Of a stretch of DNA of 64,000 nucleotides, positions 54,303-64,000 are shown piece after piece. Source of the stretch: Poecilobothrus nobilitatus (taxonomy: Eukaryota; Arthropoda; Insecta; Diptera; Dolichopodidae). Numbering within the stretch: position 1 is the first letter of the stretch; the number at the start of each line of letters is the position of its first letter. Made by a program: the position numbers and the translations under genes. The DNA lies in NCBI GenBank assembly GCA_947095535.1, contig OX352772.1, forward strand, positions 230,889,911 to 230,953,910, written 5' to 3'. The notes under the pieces were generated by a model that saw nothing but the letters and a program-made list of their open reading frames with translations, searched no databases and was not told the origin of the DNA.

Positions 54303-55690
54303 GGTCAGCATGTGGTGCGATATGGGTTGATTTTCTCCCATCCCAAAGCGCAGGATTACCTACAACTATTCTTTTCTCTTTCTTTATTTTTTTTTCGAAT
54401 TTTACTCGTTACTCGTTTATACTATATACATTATTTTAGTTTTATAATATAATGTACTTTATTTTTCAATAGCAGAAGGATATATCATAAAGTATAGATA
54501 ATATTTTATTATTTTTTTTATCAGTTTTTCTGCAAATTATTGGAAAACTAAAACAATATATGAAACTAAATGTGTAATAGAAAGAAGTAACAAAACAGCA
54601 ATAAACACGAATAAAAATCATATAATTTTTTTCTGCAATTTAATGCGAATTGATTTTTTAATTTTTCTTTTGTTTTGTGTTTGAAAGGTTGCTTTGATTG
54701 TTTATTTATATTTTTTTAATAAAAACAGCGATAAAATAAATAAAATTGAATACATAAATCATTATTGATCAGCGACATATTATTATTTTCTTTGTCATTA
54801 ATTGAACTTCTAAGTTGAAGTTGGTAATCAGACTTTCTTTCCTTCACAATGTTTCTTATTAATTCCAACATCATTTTCGCTCTTGATGACATTTTTCACT
54901 TTGTATTTCATAAAACTCTAATTTTATTACACTTTTTACTTAATTTTAATTTAATATTCTCTTTTTCTTTATTAACTTTTCCAACAACCACTTCTTCTTA
55001 ATTTTTACTTTCACTTTTATTTTAAATTCTAAATCACTTATTCAAATCAGAATGAATTTTTGTTGGCAATAATCACTTGTATTTACTATAATCACTTGTA
55101 TTCACTACTATACTAAGTCAACTAAAACTTGCAGTTCACTTTGATCTAAATGAGTTAAGTTTTTTAAGTTATTTTTCAAAAATAGATAGTCGTTATATTG
55201 AAGGGGAAAAAATTTTTGTTTGGTATAAACACTTTAGTTACTTTAAATAAAAATTTGAATAAATTTTTGTTTCGACAAAATCACTTATGTGTTACTTAAG
55301 TGTTTTTTCTATGCTGTTAGCTTTATTGTAAAAACCACTTAAGAGTAGTTTAAGCCTTTTTTCCTAATCAGAAAAGTTATAGAAAATAGAAAAGTTATAT
55401 AAATAGAAAAGTTATATTTGTAATAATAACTTATGTGTAAGTTTTTATTTCAAATTCAAAATCTAATTTGAGCAGCATTTAAGTGAAAATGCGTTAAAAA
55501 TTACGAAGTTAAGTCGTTAATTCAAAATGTAAGAATATGGTCTGGAACTTAAGAGGTTATTTAAAAATGGTGTACTGTCCTCAATTTTTATCCAATTTGT
55601 ATGAGATTTTGACAGAAGATAGACCTTTATATTTGCTATCGATTTAAGCATTTTAAGACTAAACCACTAACATAAGTGAACTTAAGTGAT
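54303..55690. other. AT-rich spacer, possible Gypsy-5 leader
   Basis: No coding frame. TTAAGTG/CACTTAA strings recur (about 55308, 55340, 55478, 55680). Its right end may be LTR or leader of Gypsy-5, but no LTR pair was found to confirm it. Confidence 0.35.
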
Positions 55691-55929
55691 TAAGTATTGG
55701 GGCCACAAATTTTATGAATATGGCTCACTTGAAGAAATTTGTATTGTTGAACATTTAGTATGTTATATTTTCTGTGTAAACTAATTGTTGGTGTTACTCA
55801 CATTTAGATTATACACATTTTTGGTTGCCTTGTTTTGTATAGTTTGGATTTTATTTATATTTTGGTGTGTAGTAGATCCCTATATGGTTTGTCCATATGT
55901 TATATTACTGTGGAAGAGTTCAACATCAT

Positions 55930-58262
55930 CATCCGATATAACGTTTGAAGAAGTAGAGGATCCTGACGACTTGGATGAACATTTATTTAAAGATTTGTAA
56001 AAAGAAGAAAATTCTATTCTTAATAAAGAAACTAATGTTGCAGGATTAAAATTGAAAGAGAAAAAGGTCGATAAAAGCCAGAAATTAAACAATCTACAAA
56101 TATGACGATTGTGAGAGAATTACCGAAGTTTTATTATGAAAATAATGACTGGGCTACCTTCATTGTGAAATTGGAGCAATTTTTTATAGGAAACAACATC
56201 AACGAGACGAAAAGAGAACAACAACGTGCATTATTGTTAATTTCGTTGCATGACAACACATCAAAATTATTAACAGATCTGTATTTTTTAAAGAAACCAT
56301 CCAATACAGAATTCATAGAGCTACTAAAAATTCTACAGACACATTTCAAACCAGCGATTTCTGGTTTTACTGAACGTTCAAAAATTTTCGAAGCAAAGAA
56401 AAATGAAAGTGAAACAATTTAACAGTGGGTAGCAAGGATCAGATCATTGGCATCAAATTGCAGTTTTGAAAAACAATTAGAAACAGCCATTTCTAGGCTT
56501 AAATAAAATAATTAACTTTTTCTAAGGTGATAGAAATCGCTTTAGCCATCGAATCTGTAACAAAACAGCAACAGCATCTGTAAAATTTGTGGTTATACTA
56601 ATCATATTGAAGAAAATTGCAAATTTAAGAACTACATATTTTCGAAATGTTACATGAAAAAAAAAATGTGTAAAAATCAAAACAATGCTGTTTTGAATAA
56701 AAATGATAATTCAAATAAATGTAATTTTTTAGATAGTAGTAAAAGTAACAATGATTTGTCTCTATTTTATTTTACTACGGATAAAAAATTGAAACCGGTC
56801 ATCGCTGCAGTAACATTGAATGATGTACATCTGGAAATAGAAATAGATAGTGCAGAAACCATTTCAGCAATTTCTAAAGATACATATGCAAAGTCAAAGA
56901 AATATTTTGCAAAGTCAAAAGTAATAAAAGCTGATTCGGTTATATTAGGATATAATGGATGCAAAGTACAGGTATTTGGTATTTTTAATTGTAAAGTTGA
57001 ATATAATAATATGTTTAGACTGCTGGATATATATGTTATTGAAAATCGTGGCTTACAATTACTGGGACTAAATTGGATGCACTTGTTTAATGTAGGATTA
57101 AATTTTAATCCTTTAATTTTTTAAACTTGTTTAATGTAGGAAATAAATAAATTTCATTGAAAGAGACCAAGAACTACAGAAAATTTACAACAAATATAGT
57201 AGTGTTTTTGACGGTAGTTTAGGTGCGTTTAATAAACACGAAGTGTCACTAAATTTAAAAGAAAATGCAAAGCCTATATTTTTCAAACCTACAGAATTAC
57301 CATTTGTCATCAATGACAAGGTGGAAAATGAATTAATAAATTAGTGAAATTAGATATTCTGGAACCAATTAATTATAGTGAATGGCGTACACCAATACCA
57401 ATAGTAAGAAAAGACGGGAGTGTCAGAATTTGCGGTGATTTTAAGGTAACCTTATAAAAGGAAATTTGAAACCATTTTAAAGTTTTCTTAACCTTAAAAC
57501 CTTCTTAACTTAAGAATATTATGAAATTACAATCTTTTCTGGGGGTGGTGAATTTTTATAAAGCATTCATTTCAAACTTAGCCACAAAAGCCACAGTTTT
57601 GTACGAACTCCTTCCTAATACATTTAAAAGGGGTAAAATGAAAACAGAAGTTTTTGAAAGGATCAAAGAACTTGTTGTATTTGGTAACTCGTTGGTTGAT
57701 TTTAATCCAAAATTTCCGGTAAAATTAATAGTATACGGAAGCCCAGAATGGTTAGGTGCTGCGTTCATACATATATATATAAACGGTGTAGAAAAACCGA
57801 TTTCATTTTCTTCTAATCAACTAACCCAAACTGAGAAAAATTATCAGTACCTTTTCGGGAGGAAATTCATTTTAGTATCCGATAACCGTTCATTAGTTTC
57901 TATTTTTGGCGAAAAGAAAGGAGGACTCTCACTTACAGCTAGCAGATTACAACGTTATGCACTTTTTCTATCCGCGTATACATACGAAATTCAATATGTA
58001 AAATCAAAAAACAACATTTCAGTTGTTCTTTCATTTCACTTTTCAAGGGGTGTAAAAAATTTTAATACAGAAGAAAACACCACTTCCGAAAATTTTGAAA
58101 ATGATGTGCATGTAAATTACGTAGTGACAGAAAACAGAATAGCAACAATATTTAATAAAGTAGTATACGAAACACAAAAAGATGAGGCATTAAAATTTGT
58201 TTTAAACGAGGAAGAATACAGTTGCGTTTGTCAACTCTTAGATACCCGTACGAACCGTTAGT
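55930..58262 (+). pseudogene. gypsy Gag-Pol remnant ('Gypsy-5')
   Basis: Gag: an acidic lead (EEVEDPDDLDEHLF, from about 55945), then 56102-56422 (ELPKFYYENNDWATFIVKLE) and after a stop WVARIRSLASNCSF. Zinc knuckle at about 56590 (CKICGYTNHIEENC). 56654-57124 is a protease-type domain (EIEIDSAETISAI, with DSA in place of DTG/DSG, then GLNWMHLFN). RT fingers run to about 57450 (EWRTPIPIVRKDGSVRICGDF). The YxDD palm is deleted. 57521-58261 is connection and RNase H (LQSFLGVVNFYKAFI, ILVSDNRSLVSIFGEKKG). No integrase. Same family as Gypsy-4. Confidence 0.75.
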
Positions 58263-58516
58263 ATGTTCACAGCCACTCTGCTTACAATATTATTTTTTTA
58301 ATATTTTAGTATTTTAAAATAATTTGAGTAAATTTTATAATTTCTAGAACTATGGGTTGTACATATATTCAAACTATATGTTTATATGTACATTCTTCAA
58401 AAGCAGATTCTAACCTTTCACATAACGATTATCAATCCAAAACTTTTTCAAATATTCTATAGTACCATTTAATACTAAGCGGTAAATGTATATTAAATTT
58501 ACTTAGTACAAAATAA
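58263..58516. other. spacer ending at the duplication junction
   Basis: Non-coding. A 7-bp inverted repeat TACTAAG/CTTAGTA at about 58471-58507 lies within 10-50 bp of the junction. Confidence 0.4.
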
Positions 58517-58636
58517 TGTTGATGAATTATTCAACTCTTTGCTATTTATAGTTTTTTCTTTTTTCATTGGTGGGCTTGGGCTATCTAAAGGAACAATTAT
58601 AATGTCTGCTGTATCAGTTACAAAATTTTGTACATT

Positions 58637-59110
58637 TTAATTTCTATTTGATTTTCGTTTTCTAAGACGATCTCCAACTGAAGCAGCTGACAATGCTTTT
58701 GTTAAAACATTTTCTTGAATTTCATCATCAAATACTTCGACATCAGCTTCTTTTTCATATAATTCTTCTTCTTCAGGAACAAATTGTACTCCAATATTCT
58801 TATATTCAGGAAAATGCGATTGAGTTTCCGCATCTATATACATTGGTTTTGCGCGAGTTTGAGTACCTTTTGTTTCCGTAATTTTTACTTTCTTCTTTTT
58901 ATTTCTAGGAAGTTGTCGTTTTTTGTTTCTAATTTTAAATAGATTTTGTCTGTATAAATACCATTTTTGAGTGTCCGTGAGATGTTTATTTAACAATATT
59001 TTTTTCATATTTTTATCCAACTCATTAAGTTCAACGTCCGCATTTTGCTTCATTTTCTCATAAATCTCAGGTTTTAAAATTATCATTTTATTAAATGTTT
59101 TATTAAACAA
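58637..59110 (-). CDS. basic Polinton protein, duplicate copy
   Basis: 157 residues, the same as 49483-49953 except for one extra residue from the 3-bp indel (VELNELDKN against VELELDKN) and I for M near residue 11. The same TAA end is present. Confidence 0.6.
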   Translation of the reverse strand: MFNKTFNKMIILKPEIYEKMKQNADVELNELDKNMKKILLNKHLTDTQKWYLYRQNLFKIRNKKRQLPRNKKKKVKITETKGTQTRAKPMYIDAETQSHFPEYKNIGVQFVPEEEELYEKEADVEVFDDEIQENVLTKALSAASVGDRLRKRKSNRN

Positions 59111-59335
59111 TTTATAAAATTTACGATTATCCCTAATAGTACTGCACCAAGAAGTGTAGGTAAAAATCCACCACGTTGAATAATGATTTGTTTTTTGCTA
59201 TTTATAGATTTGAATTGTGTTGTTGTTTTTCTACTCAGATTACAATTACCTTTCAAAATATTTCAAGAGATTTCTCAAAATATTTTTATTACTTCAGGGT
59301 CACAGTGTTTTATAATTACTTTTTGGAATTTTGGT

Positions 59336-60001
59336 TTAGAGGTTTTTAATAGGTGCAATATATGTCGATTGATCTTCAAACGTTTCATATTCCTCCCCAA
59401 ATTGTTCTCTCGTACAATAACACAAAACTATTCCAAATATATCACTTCTTAATCGAAATATGTCATTAACGTCTTGAGTAAGATCTGTTAATATATAGCC
59501 ATATGGGACTGATGTCACATCATTATATACTTTTTCAAATGCTTTGATTTGATTGGGATATATTTGGCGAGCTAGAAGTAATAACTGCGATTTATCTCTT
59601 GAATTTTTGGAAAGTACTAAATATTTACAGTTAAGTGAAATATCTCTTGAAAATTTACCCTGGTGAAAAACATTTTGTGTTACAAATATTACAGATAAAT
59701 TTCTATGATGTGATCCTCTAGTAAATAAATCACATACATACTTATCATGAGAATTTAACATCATATCATCGATAATAATTAACAAAGGGTTTTGATTATC
59801 ATTAAAATCTGGAATAGTGTTACTATATTCTACATCTTTGATAGATTTTGGAACGGCATTTTTGTCTGGATTACACCAAATAATTCTATTAATATGTGGT
59901 TGTATATATTTTTTTTTATATTTTATTAAATTATGAATAAAAGTGGTTTTACCACAGGATGATGGCCCCGCAACCATCATAGTAAATGGGTGAAACAGCA
60001 T
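59336..60001 (-). CDS. Polinton packaging ATPase, duplicate copy
   Basis: 221 residues, differing from the copy at 50178-50843 by one residue (Lys for Gln near position 31). Walker A and B are intact. Confidence 0.9.
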   Translation of the reverse strand: MLFHPFTMMVAGPSSCGKTTFIHNLIKYKKKYIQPHINRIIWCNPDKNAVPKSIKDVEYSNTIPDFNDNQNPLLIIIDDMMLNSHDKYVCDLFTRGSHHRNLSVIFVTQNVFHQGKFSRDISLNCKYLVLSKNSRDKSQLLLLARQIYPNQIKAFEKVYNDVTSVPYGYILTDLTQDVNDIFRLRSDIFGIVLCYCTREQFGEEYETFEDQSTYIAPIKNL

Positions 60002-60153
60002 ATTTGTATTAGTTAAAAACTAACATTGGTAACCTATATTTATAGGAAAAGCTCTTTTTCCAAAGTGAATATAAATCTAAATTTAGTAATTCTAATGAAC
60101 ATTCTTCCGTAAACCTTCATTTCTAAATATAGTAAATAAATATAAATTCATTT

Positions 60154-60389
60154 CTAAATATAAATTTCTAAATATAGTAAATAAATCACATATATTATAT
60201 ACTTATTATGAGAATTTAACATTATATCATCGATAATAATTAACAAAGGTTTTTGATTATCATTAAAATCTGGAATAGTGTTACTATATTCCACAGATTT
60301 GATATATTTTGGAACGGCACTATGGTCTGGATTACACCAAATTATTCTATTAATATGTGGTTGTATATTTTCTTTTTTATATTTTATTA
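60154..60389 (-). pseudogene. broken ATPase piece, duplicate copy
   Basis: Duplicate of 50996-51231 with one residue change. Cut by the duplicate retroposon at 60390. Confidence 0.8.
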
Positions 60390-61605
60390 TCTGACTCATG
60401 GCGCAGTGGTTAAGTCGCCAACCTTTCAATCGAATGGTCTTGGGTTCAAACCCCGGTCAGGTCATAAATAAAAAATATGTAGTACTTTTATATCGTAATA
60501 ATGTATATCGTATAATTAATATTAGTAATAATAACAATAATAATAATAATAATAGAAATAATAATAACAATAATTATAATAATAATAATAATAATAATAG
60601 CTGCTACAGTAGAGCCATCTTTGGTTATATCATGCAAATAAGGTGTTATATACTGCTGCATGTTGTAATTCACGGATGGCGCTGACTGTGTAGTAAAATA
60701 ATAACAATAATAATAATAGTAATAATAATAATAATAGTAATAATAATATTAGTAATAATAATTATAATAATAATAATAATAGTAATAAAAACAATAATTA
60801 TAATAATAATAATAGTAATAATAGCTGCTACAGTAGAGCCATCTTTGGTTATATCATGCAAGTAAGGTGTTATATACTGCTGCACGTTGTAATCCACTGA
60901 TGGCGCTGACTCTGTGGTAAAATAATAATAATAATAATTAGTAATAATAATAATAATAATTAGTAATAATAATAATAATAATAATATTAGTACAATTAAA
61001 TAGTATAATAAATAATACAATAATAATTATAACAATAATTATAATAATAATAATAATAATAATATTAGTACAATTAAATAGTATAATAAATAATACAATA
61101 ATAATTATAACAATAATTATAATAATAATAATAATAATAGTAATAATAATAATAGCTACTACAGTGGGGCTATCTTTGGTTATATCATGCAAGTAAGGTG
61201 TTATATACTGCTGCACGTTGTAATCCACTGATGGCGGTGACTCTGTAGTAAAAAAATAATAATATTAATAAGAATATTAATACCAATAATAACAGCCGCT
61301 ACAGTGACAGTGGGGGTTGCCTTCAATAATTGCCTCATGTAGTAATATATACTACTACTACATGTTGTAACTGTTGTGACGGCTTTAGTCTCTGTTAGCA
61401 AAATAATAATAATATGCGGATTCATTGTTTCCTTACAGTCCCACTCCCAATTCAATGTTTCCGTATCCATTTTCCTATCCTTTCCTATCCCTACTCCCTA
61501 GCCAATATACTGCGTTCGCAGGTAAGGGTTTCATCCCACTATATTGGCTAAAGGGGGAGGTGGGCTTAGTCAGTAAGAATCGGACACTACCAAGGGGAAA
61601 TTTTT
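60390..61605 (+). mobile_element. tRNA-headed retroposon, duplicate copy, tail lost
   Basis: Copy of 51232-52465 with slightly shorter microsatellites. The tail after CAAGGGGAAATTT and the right target duplication are gone because of the 1,430-bp deletion. Confidence 0.8.
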
Positions 61606-62012
61606 TCTTACTACTTTTATATATGCGGTTTAAATACTAAAACAGGTATACAATTTTGTTTATTAAGAGCCGACCTACTCTAAATTACTTAACACTTGAC
61701 TTCCTACTAGACAACCATTTGGAACTTATAAGTTAACAACCCACACATACAAAATAACTTAAAACCTCAACCAAAACAAATTTTTGGCTTATAGTAACCA
61801 AGATATATAAAATCAATTGTTCAGTCCATTAACCTTGCCTGACAACTTCCACAATATCAACAACCCTCACTTCCTCTTATAAAACTATTTGGAACTTATA
61901 AGTTAACAACCCTCACACACAACCTAACTTAAAACCTAAACCAAAACAATCAAAACAAGTGTTGACTTACTAACCAAGCATGACCTACATTAAACCCATC
62001 AATCAAAATGTA
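61603..62012 (-). repeat. Polinton right inverted repeat, duplicate copy, inner end lost
   Basis: Equals 53893-54302. The inner 80 bp are deleted. Confidence 0.85.
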
Positions 62013-63620
62013 GGTCAGCATGTGGTGCGATATGGGTTGATTTTCTCCCATCCCAAAGCGCAGGATTACCTACAACTATTCTTTTCTCTTTCTTTATTTT
62101 TTTTTCGAATTTTACTCGTTACTCGTTTATACTATATACATTATTTTAGTTTTATAATATAATGTACTTTATTTTTCAATAGCAGAAGGATATATCATAA
62201 AGTATAGATAATATTTTATTATTTTTTTTATCAGTTTTTCTGCAAATTATTGGAAAACTAAAACAATATATGAAACTAAATGTGTAATAGAAAGAAGTAA
62301 CAAAACAGCAATAAACACGAATAAAAATCATATAATTTTTTTCTGCAATTTAATGCGAATTGATTTTTTAATTTTTCTTTTGTTTTGTGTTTGAAAGGTT
62401 GCTTTGATTGTTTATTTATATTTTTTTAATAAAAACAGCGATAAAATAAATAAAATTGAATACATAAATCATTATTGATCAGCGACATATTATTATTTTC
62501 TTTGTCATTAATTGAACTTCTAAGTTGAAGTTGGTAATCAGACTTTCTTTCCTTCACAATGTTTCTTATTAATTCCAACATCATTTTCGCTCTTGATGAC
62601 ATTTTTCACTTTGTATTTCATAAAACTCTAATTTTATTACACTTTTTACTTAATTTTAATTTAATATTCTCTTTTTCTTTATTAACTTTTCCAACAACCA
62701 CTTCTTCTTAATTTTTACTTTCACTTTTATTTTAAATTCTAAATCACTTATTCAAATCAGAATGAATTTTTGTTGGCAATAATCACTTGTATTTACTATA
62801 ATCACTTGTATTCACTACTATACTAAGTCAACTAAAACTTGCAGTTCACTTTGATCTAAATGAGTTAAGTTTTTTAAGTTATTTTTCAAAAATAGATAGT
62901 CGTTATATTGAAGGGGAAAAAATTTTTGTTTGGTATAAACACTTTAGTTACTTTAAATAAAAATTTGAATAAATTTTTGTTTCGACAAAATCACTTATGT
63001 GTTACTTAAGTGTTTTTTCTATGCTGTTAGCTTTATTGTAAAAACCACTTAAGAGTAGTTTAAGCCTTTTTTCCTAATCAGAAAAGTTATAGAAAATAGA
63101 AAAGTTATATAAATAGAAAAGTTATATTTGTAATAATAACTTATGTGTAAGTTTTTATTTCAAATTCAAAATCTAATTTGAGCAGCATTTAAGTGAAAAT
63201 GCGTTAAAAATTACGAAGTTAAGTCGTTAATTCAAAATGTAAGAATATGGTCTGGAACTTAAGAGGTTATTTAAAAATGGTGTACTGTCCTCAATTTTTA
63301 TCCAATTTGTATGAGATTTTGACAGAAGATAGACCTTTATATTTGCTATCGATTTAAGCATTTTAAGACTAAACCACTAACATAAGTGAACTTAAGTGAT
63401 TAAGTATTGGGGCCACAAATTTTATGAATATGGCTCACTTGAAGAAATTTGTATTGTTGAACATTTAGTATGTTATATTTTCTGTGTAAACTAATTGTTG
63501 GTGTTACTCACATTTAGATTATACACATTTTTGGTTGCCTTGTTTTGTATAGTTTGGATTTTATTTATATTTTGGTGTGTAGTAGATCCCTATATGGTTT
63601 GTCCATATGTTATATTACTG
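62013..63620. other. duplicate of the AT-rich spacer 54303-55910
   Basis: Non-coding, near-identical to copy 1, with the same TTAAGTG strings. Confidence 0.5.
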
Positions 63621-63639
63621 TGGAAGAGTTCAACATCAT

Positions 63640-64000
63640 CATCCGATATAACGTTTGAAGAAGTAGAGGATCCTGACGACTTGGATGAACATTTATTTAA
63701 AGATTTGTAAAAAGAAGAAAATTCTATTCTTAATAAAGAAACTAATGTTGCAGGATTAAAATTGAAAGAGAAAAAGGTCGATAAAAGCCAGAAATTAAAC
63801 AATCTACAAATATGACGATTGTGAGAGAATTACCGAAGTTTTATTATGAAAATAATGACTGGGCTACCTTCATTGTGAAATTGGAGCAATTTTTTATAGG
63901 AAACAACATCAACGAGACGAAAAGAGAACAACAACGTGCATTATTGTTAATTTCGTTGCATGACAACACATCAAAATTATTAACAGATCTGTATTTTTTA
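63640..64000 (+). pseudogene. Gypsy-5 Gag start, duplicate copy
   Basis: Equals 55930-56290: the acidic lead and ELPKFYYENNDWATFIVKLE, cut by the window end. Confidence 0.7.

Larger units (their letters stand above)
49363..58516. repeat. tandem duplication unit, copy 1 (9,154 bp)
   Basis: The sequence from TGTTGATGAATT at 49363 reappears from 58517, exactly one unit length later, and stays almost identical (scattered single changes, one 3-bp indel near 49870 and microsatellite length changes). The unit spans the Polinton right end and the Gypsy-5 remnant. Confidence 0.93.
58517..64000. repeat. tandem duplication unit, copy 2 (truncated by window)
   Basis: 58517-61602 equals 49363-52462, and 61603-64000 equals 53893-56290. 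The 1,430 bp between are missing, with TTT as microhomology at the joint. It carries a second basic Polinton protein, ATPase, broken ATPase piece, retroposon, partial right repeat and the Gypsy-5 Gag start. Confidence 0.93.

Noticed and set aside
54270..54452. 60-aa plus-strand frame across the repeat end (duplicate at 61980)
   Set aside because: It spans the boundary of the inverted repeat and has no protein-like features; identity between copies comes from the duplication.
55057..55700. Cluster of TTAAGTG/CACTTAA strings like NK-2 homeodomain sites
   Set aside because: Only about four exact matches in 650 bp of AT-rich DNA, within a transposon spacer; chance is a sufficient explanation.
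55785..55930. Hydrophobic N-terminal part of a 71-aa frame (and its duplicate at 63495) as a membrane protein
   Set aside because: The hydrophobic stretch is T-rich non-coding sequence; only the acidic end resembles the start of Gypsy-5 Gag.
1..64000. CRISPR arrays, bacterial operons, rRNA, host single-copy genes
   Set aside because: No direct-repeat/spacer pattern, ribosome binding sites or rRNA cores were seen. Every recognisable protein belongs to a mobile element, apart from the PPP1R15-like core, which lies inside one.

Overview
The window is strongly AT-rich eukaryotic DNA made almost entirely of transposable elements. No host single-copy gene, rRNA, CRISPR array or bacterial operon was recognised. 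The mixture (errantivirus-type Ty3/gypsy elements with env, Jockey-type LINEs, a DD41D mariner, a hAT, a Maverick/Polinton) points to an arthropod, most likely an insect. Most coding frames carry stops or frameshifts, so this is a nest of insertions of different ages.

Layout, left half (1-32035). The 5' part of a minus-strand gypsy element with a SAP domain in Gag (1-1625) is followed by a decayed plus-strand LINE (1626-3480). A second minus-strand errantivirus, 'Gypsy-1', is spread over about 3490-24430 because other elements landed in it. A truncated LINE sits in env (4387-5054, 8-bp target duplication). A 3-kb LINE sits in RT (7528-10504). A full Jockey-type LINE sits in the leader (13088-24147, 12-bp target duplication). 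That LINE is itself split near its 5' end by a complete errantivirus, 'Gypsy-2' (13119-19675, 4-bp CGCG duplication). Then come a broken mariner (about 24480-25230), the pol 3' part of another gypsy family (25235-26700), an antisense Jockey-type LINE (27510-30215) and a LINE with a PHD-like ORF1 (30440-32035).

Right half (32000-64000). A Maverick/Polinton lies between inverted repeats at 33328-33815 and 53813-54302. On the minus strand it carries packaging ATPase, a basic virion-like protein, a second capsid gene, a pVI-like protein, major capsid protein, a small nuclease-like protein, an adenain-like protease, an unknown protein and a chromodomain integrase. On the plus strand it carries a Q-rich ORF, a small acidic ORF, a second nuclease-like gene and a 75-aa ORF that closely matches the PP1/eIF2alpha-phosphatase module of PPP1R15/GADD34. 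It has been invaded by a LINE inside the left repeat, a LINE in the integrase, a hAT in the capsid gene and a 1.28-kb tRNA-headed retroposon in a broken second ATPase copy. A DNA-polymerase-B remnant lies just outside the left repeat. A 9,154-bp unit (49363-58516), holding the Polinton right end plus a gypsy Gag-Pol remnant, is repeated in direct tandem from 58517 to the window end, less 1,430 bp that include both plus-strand accessory genes at the right end.

How the genes fit together. Polinton integrase, protease, ATPase and capsid proteins form the usual integrate/replicate/package set. The PPP1R15-like ORF would fit a role in keeping host translation on during replication, by directing protein phosphatase 1 to eIF2alpha. 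That role is inferred from motifs only.
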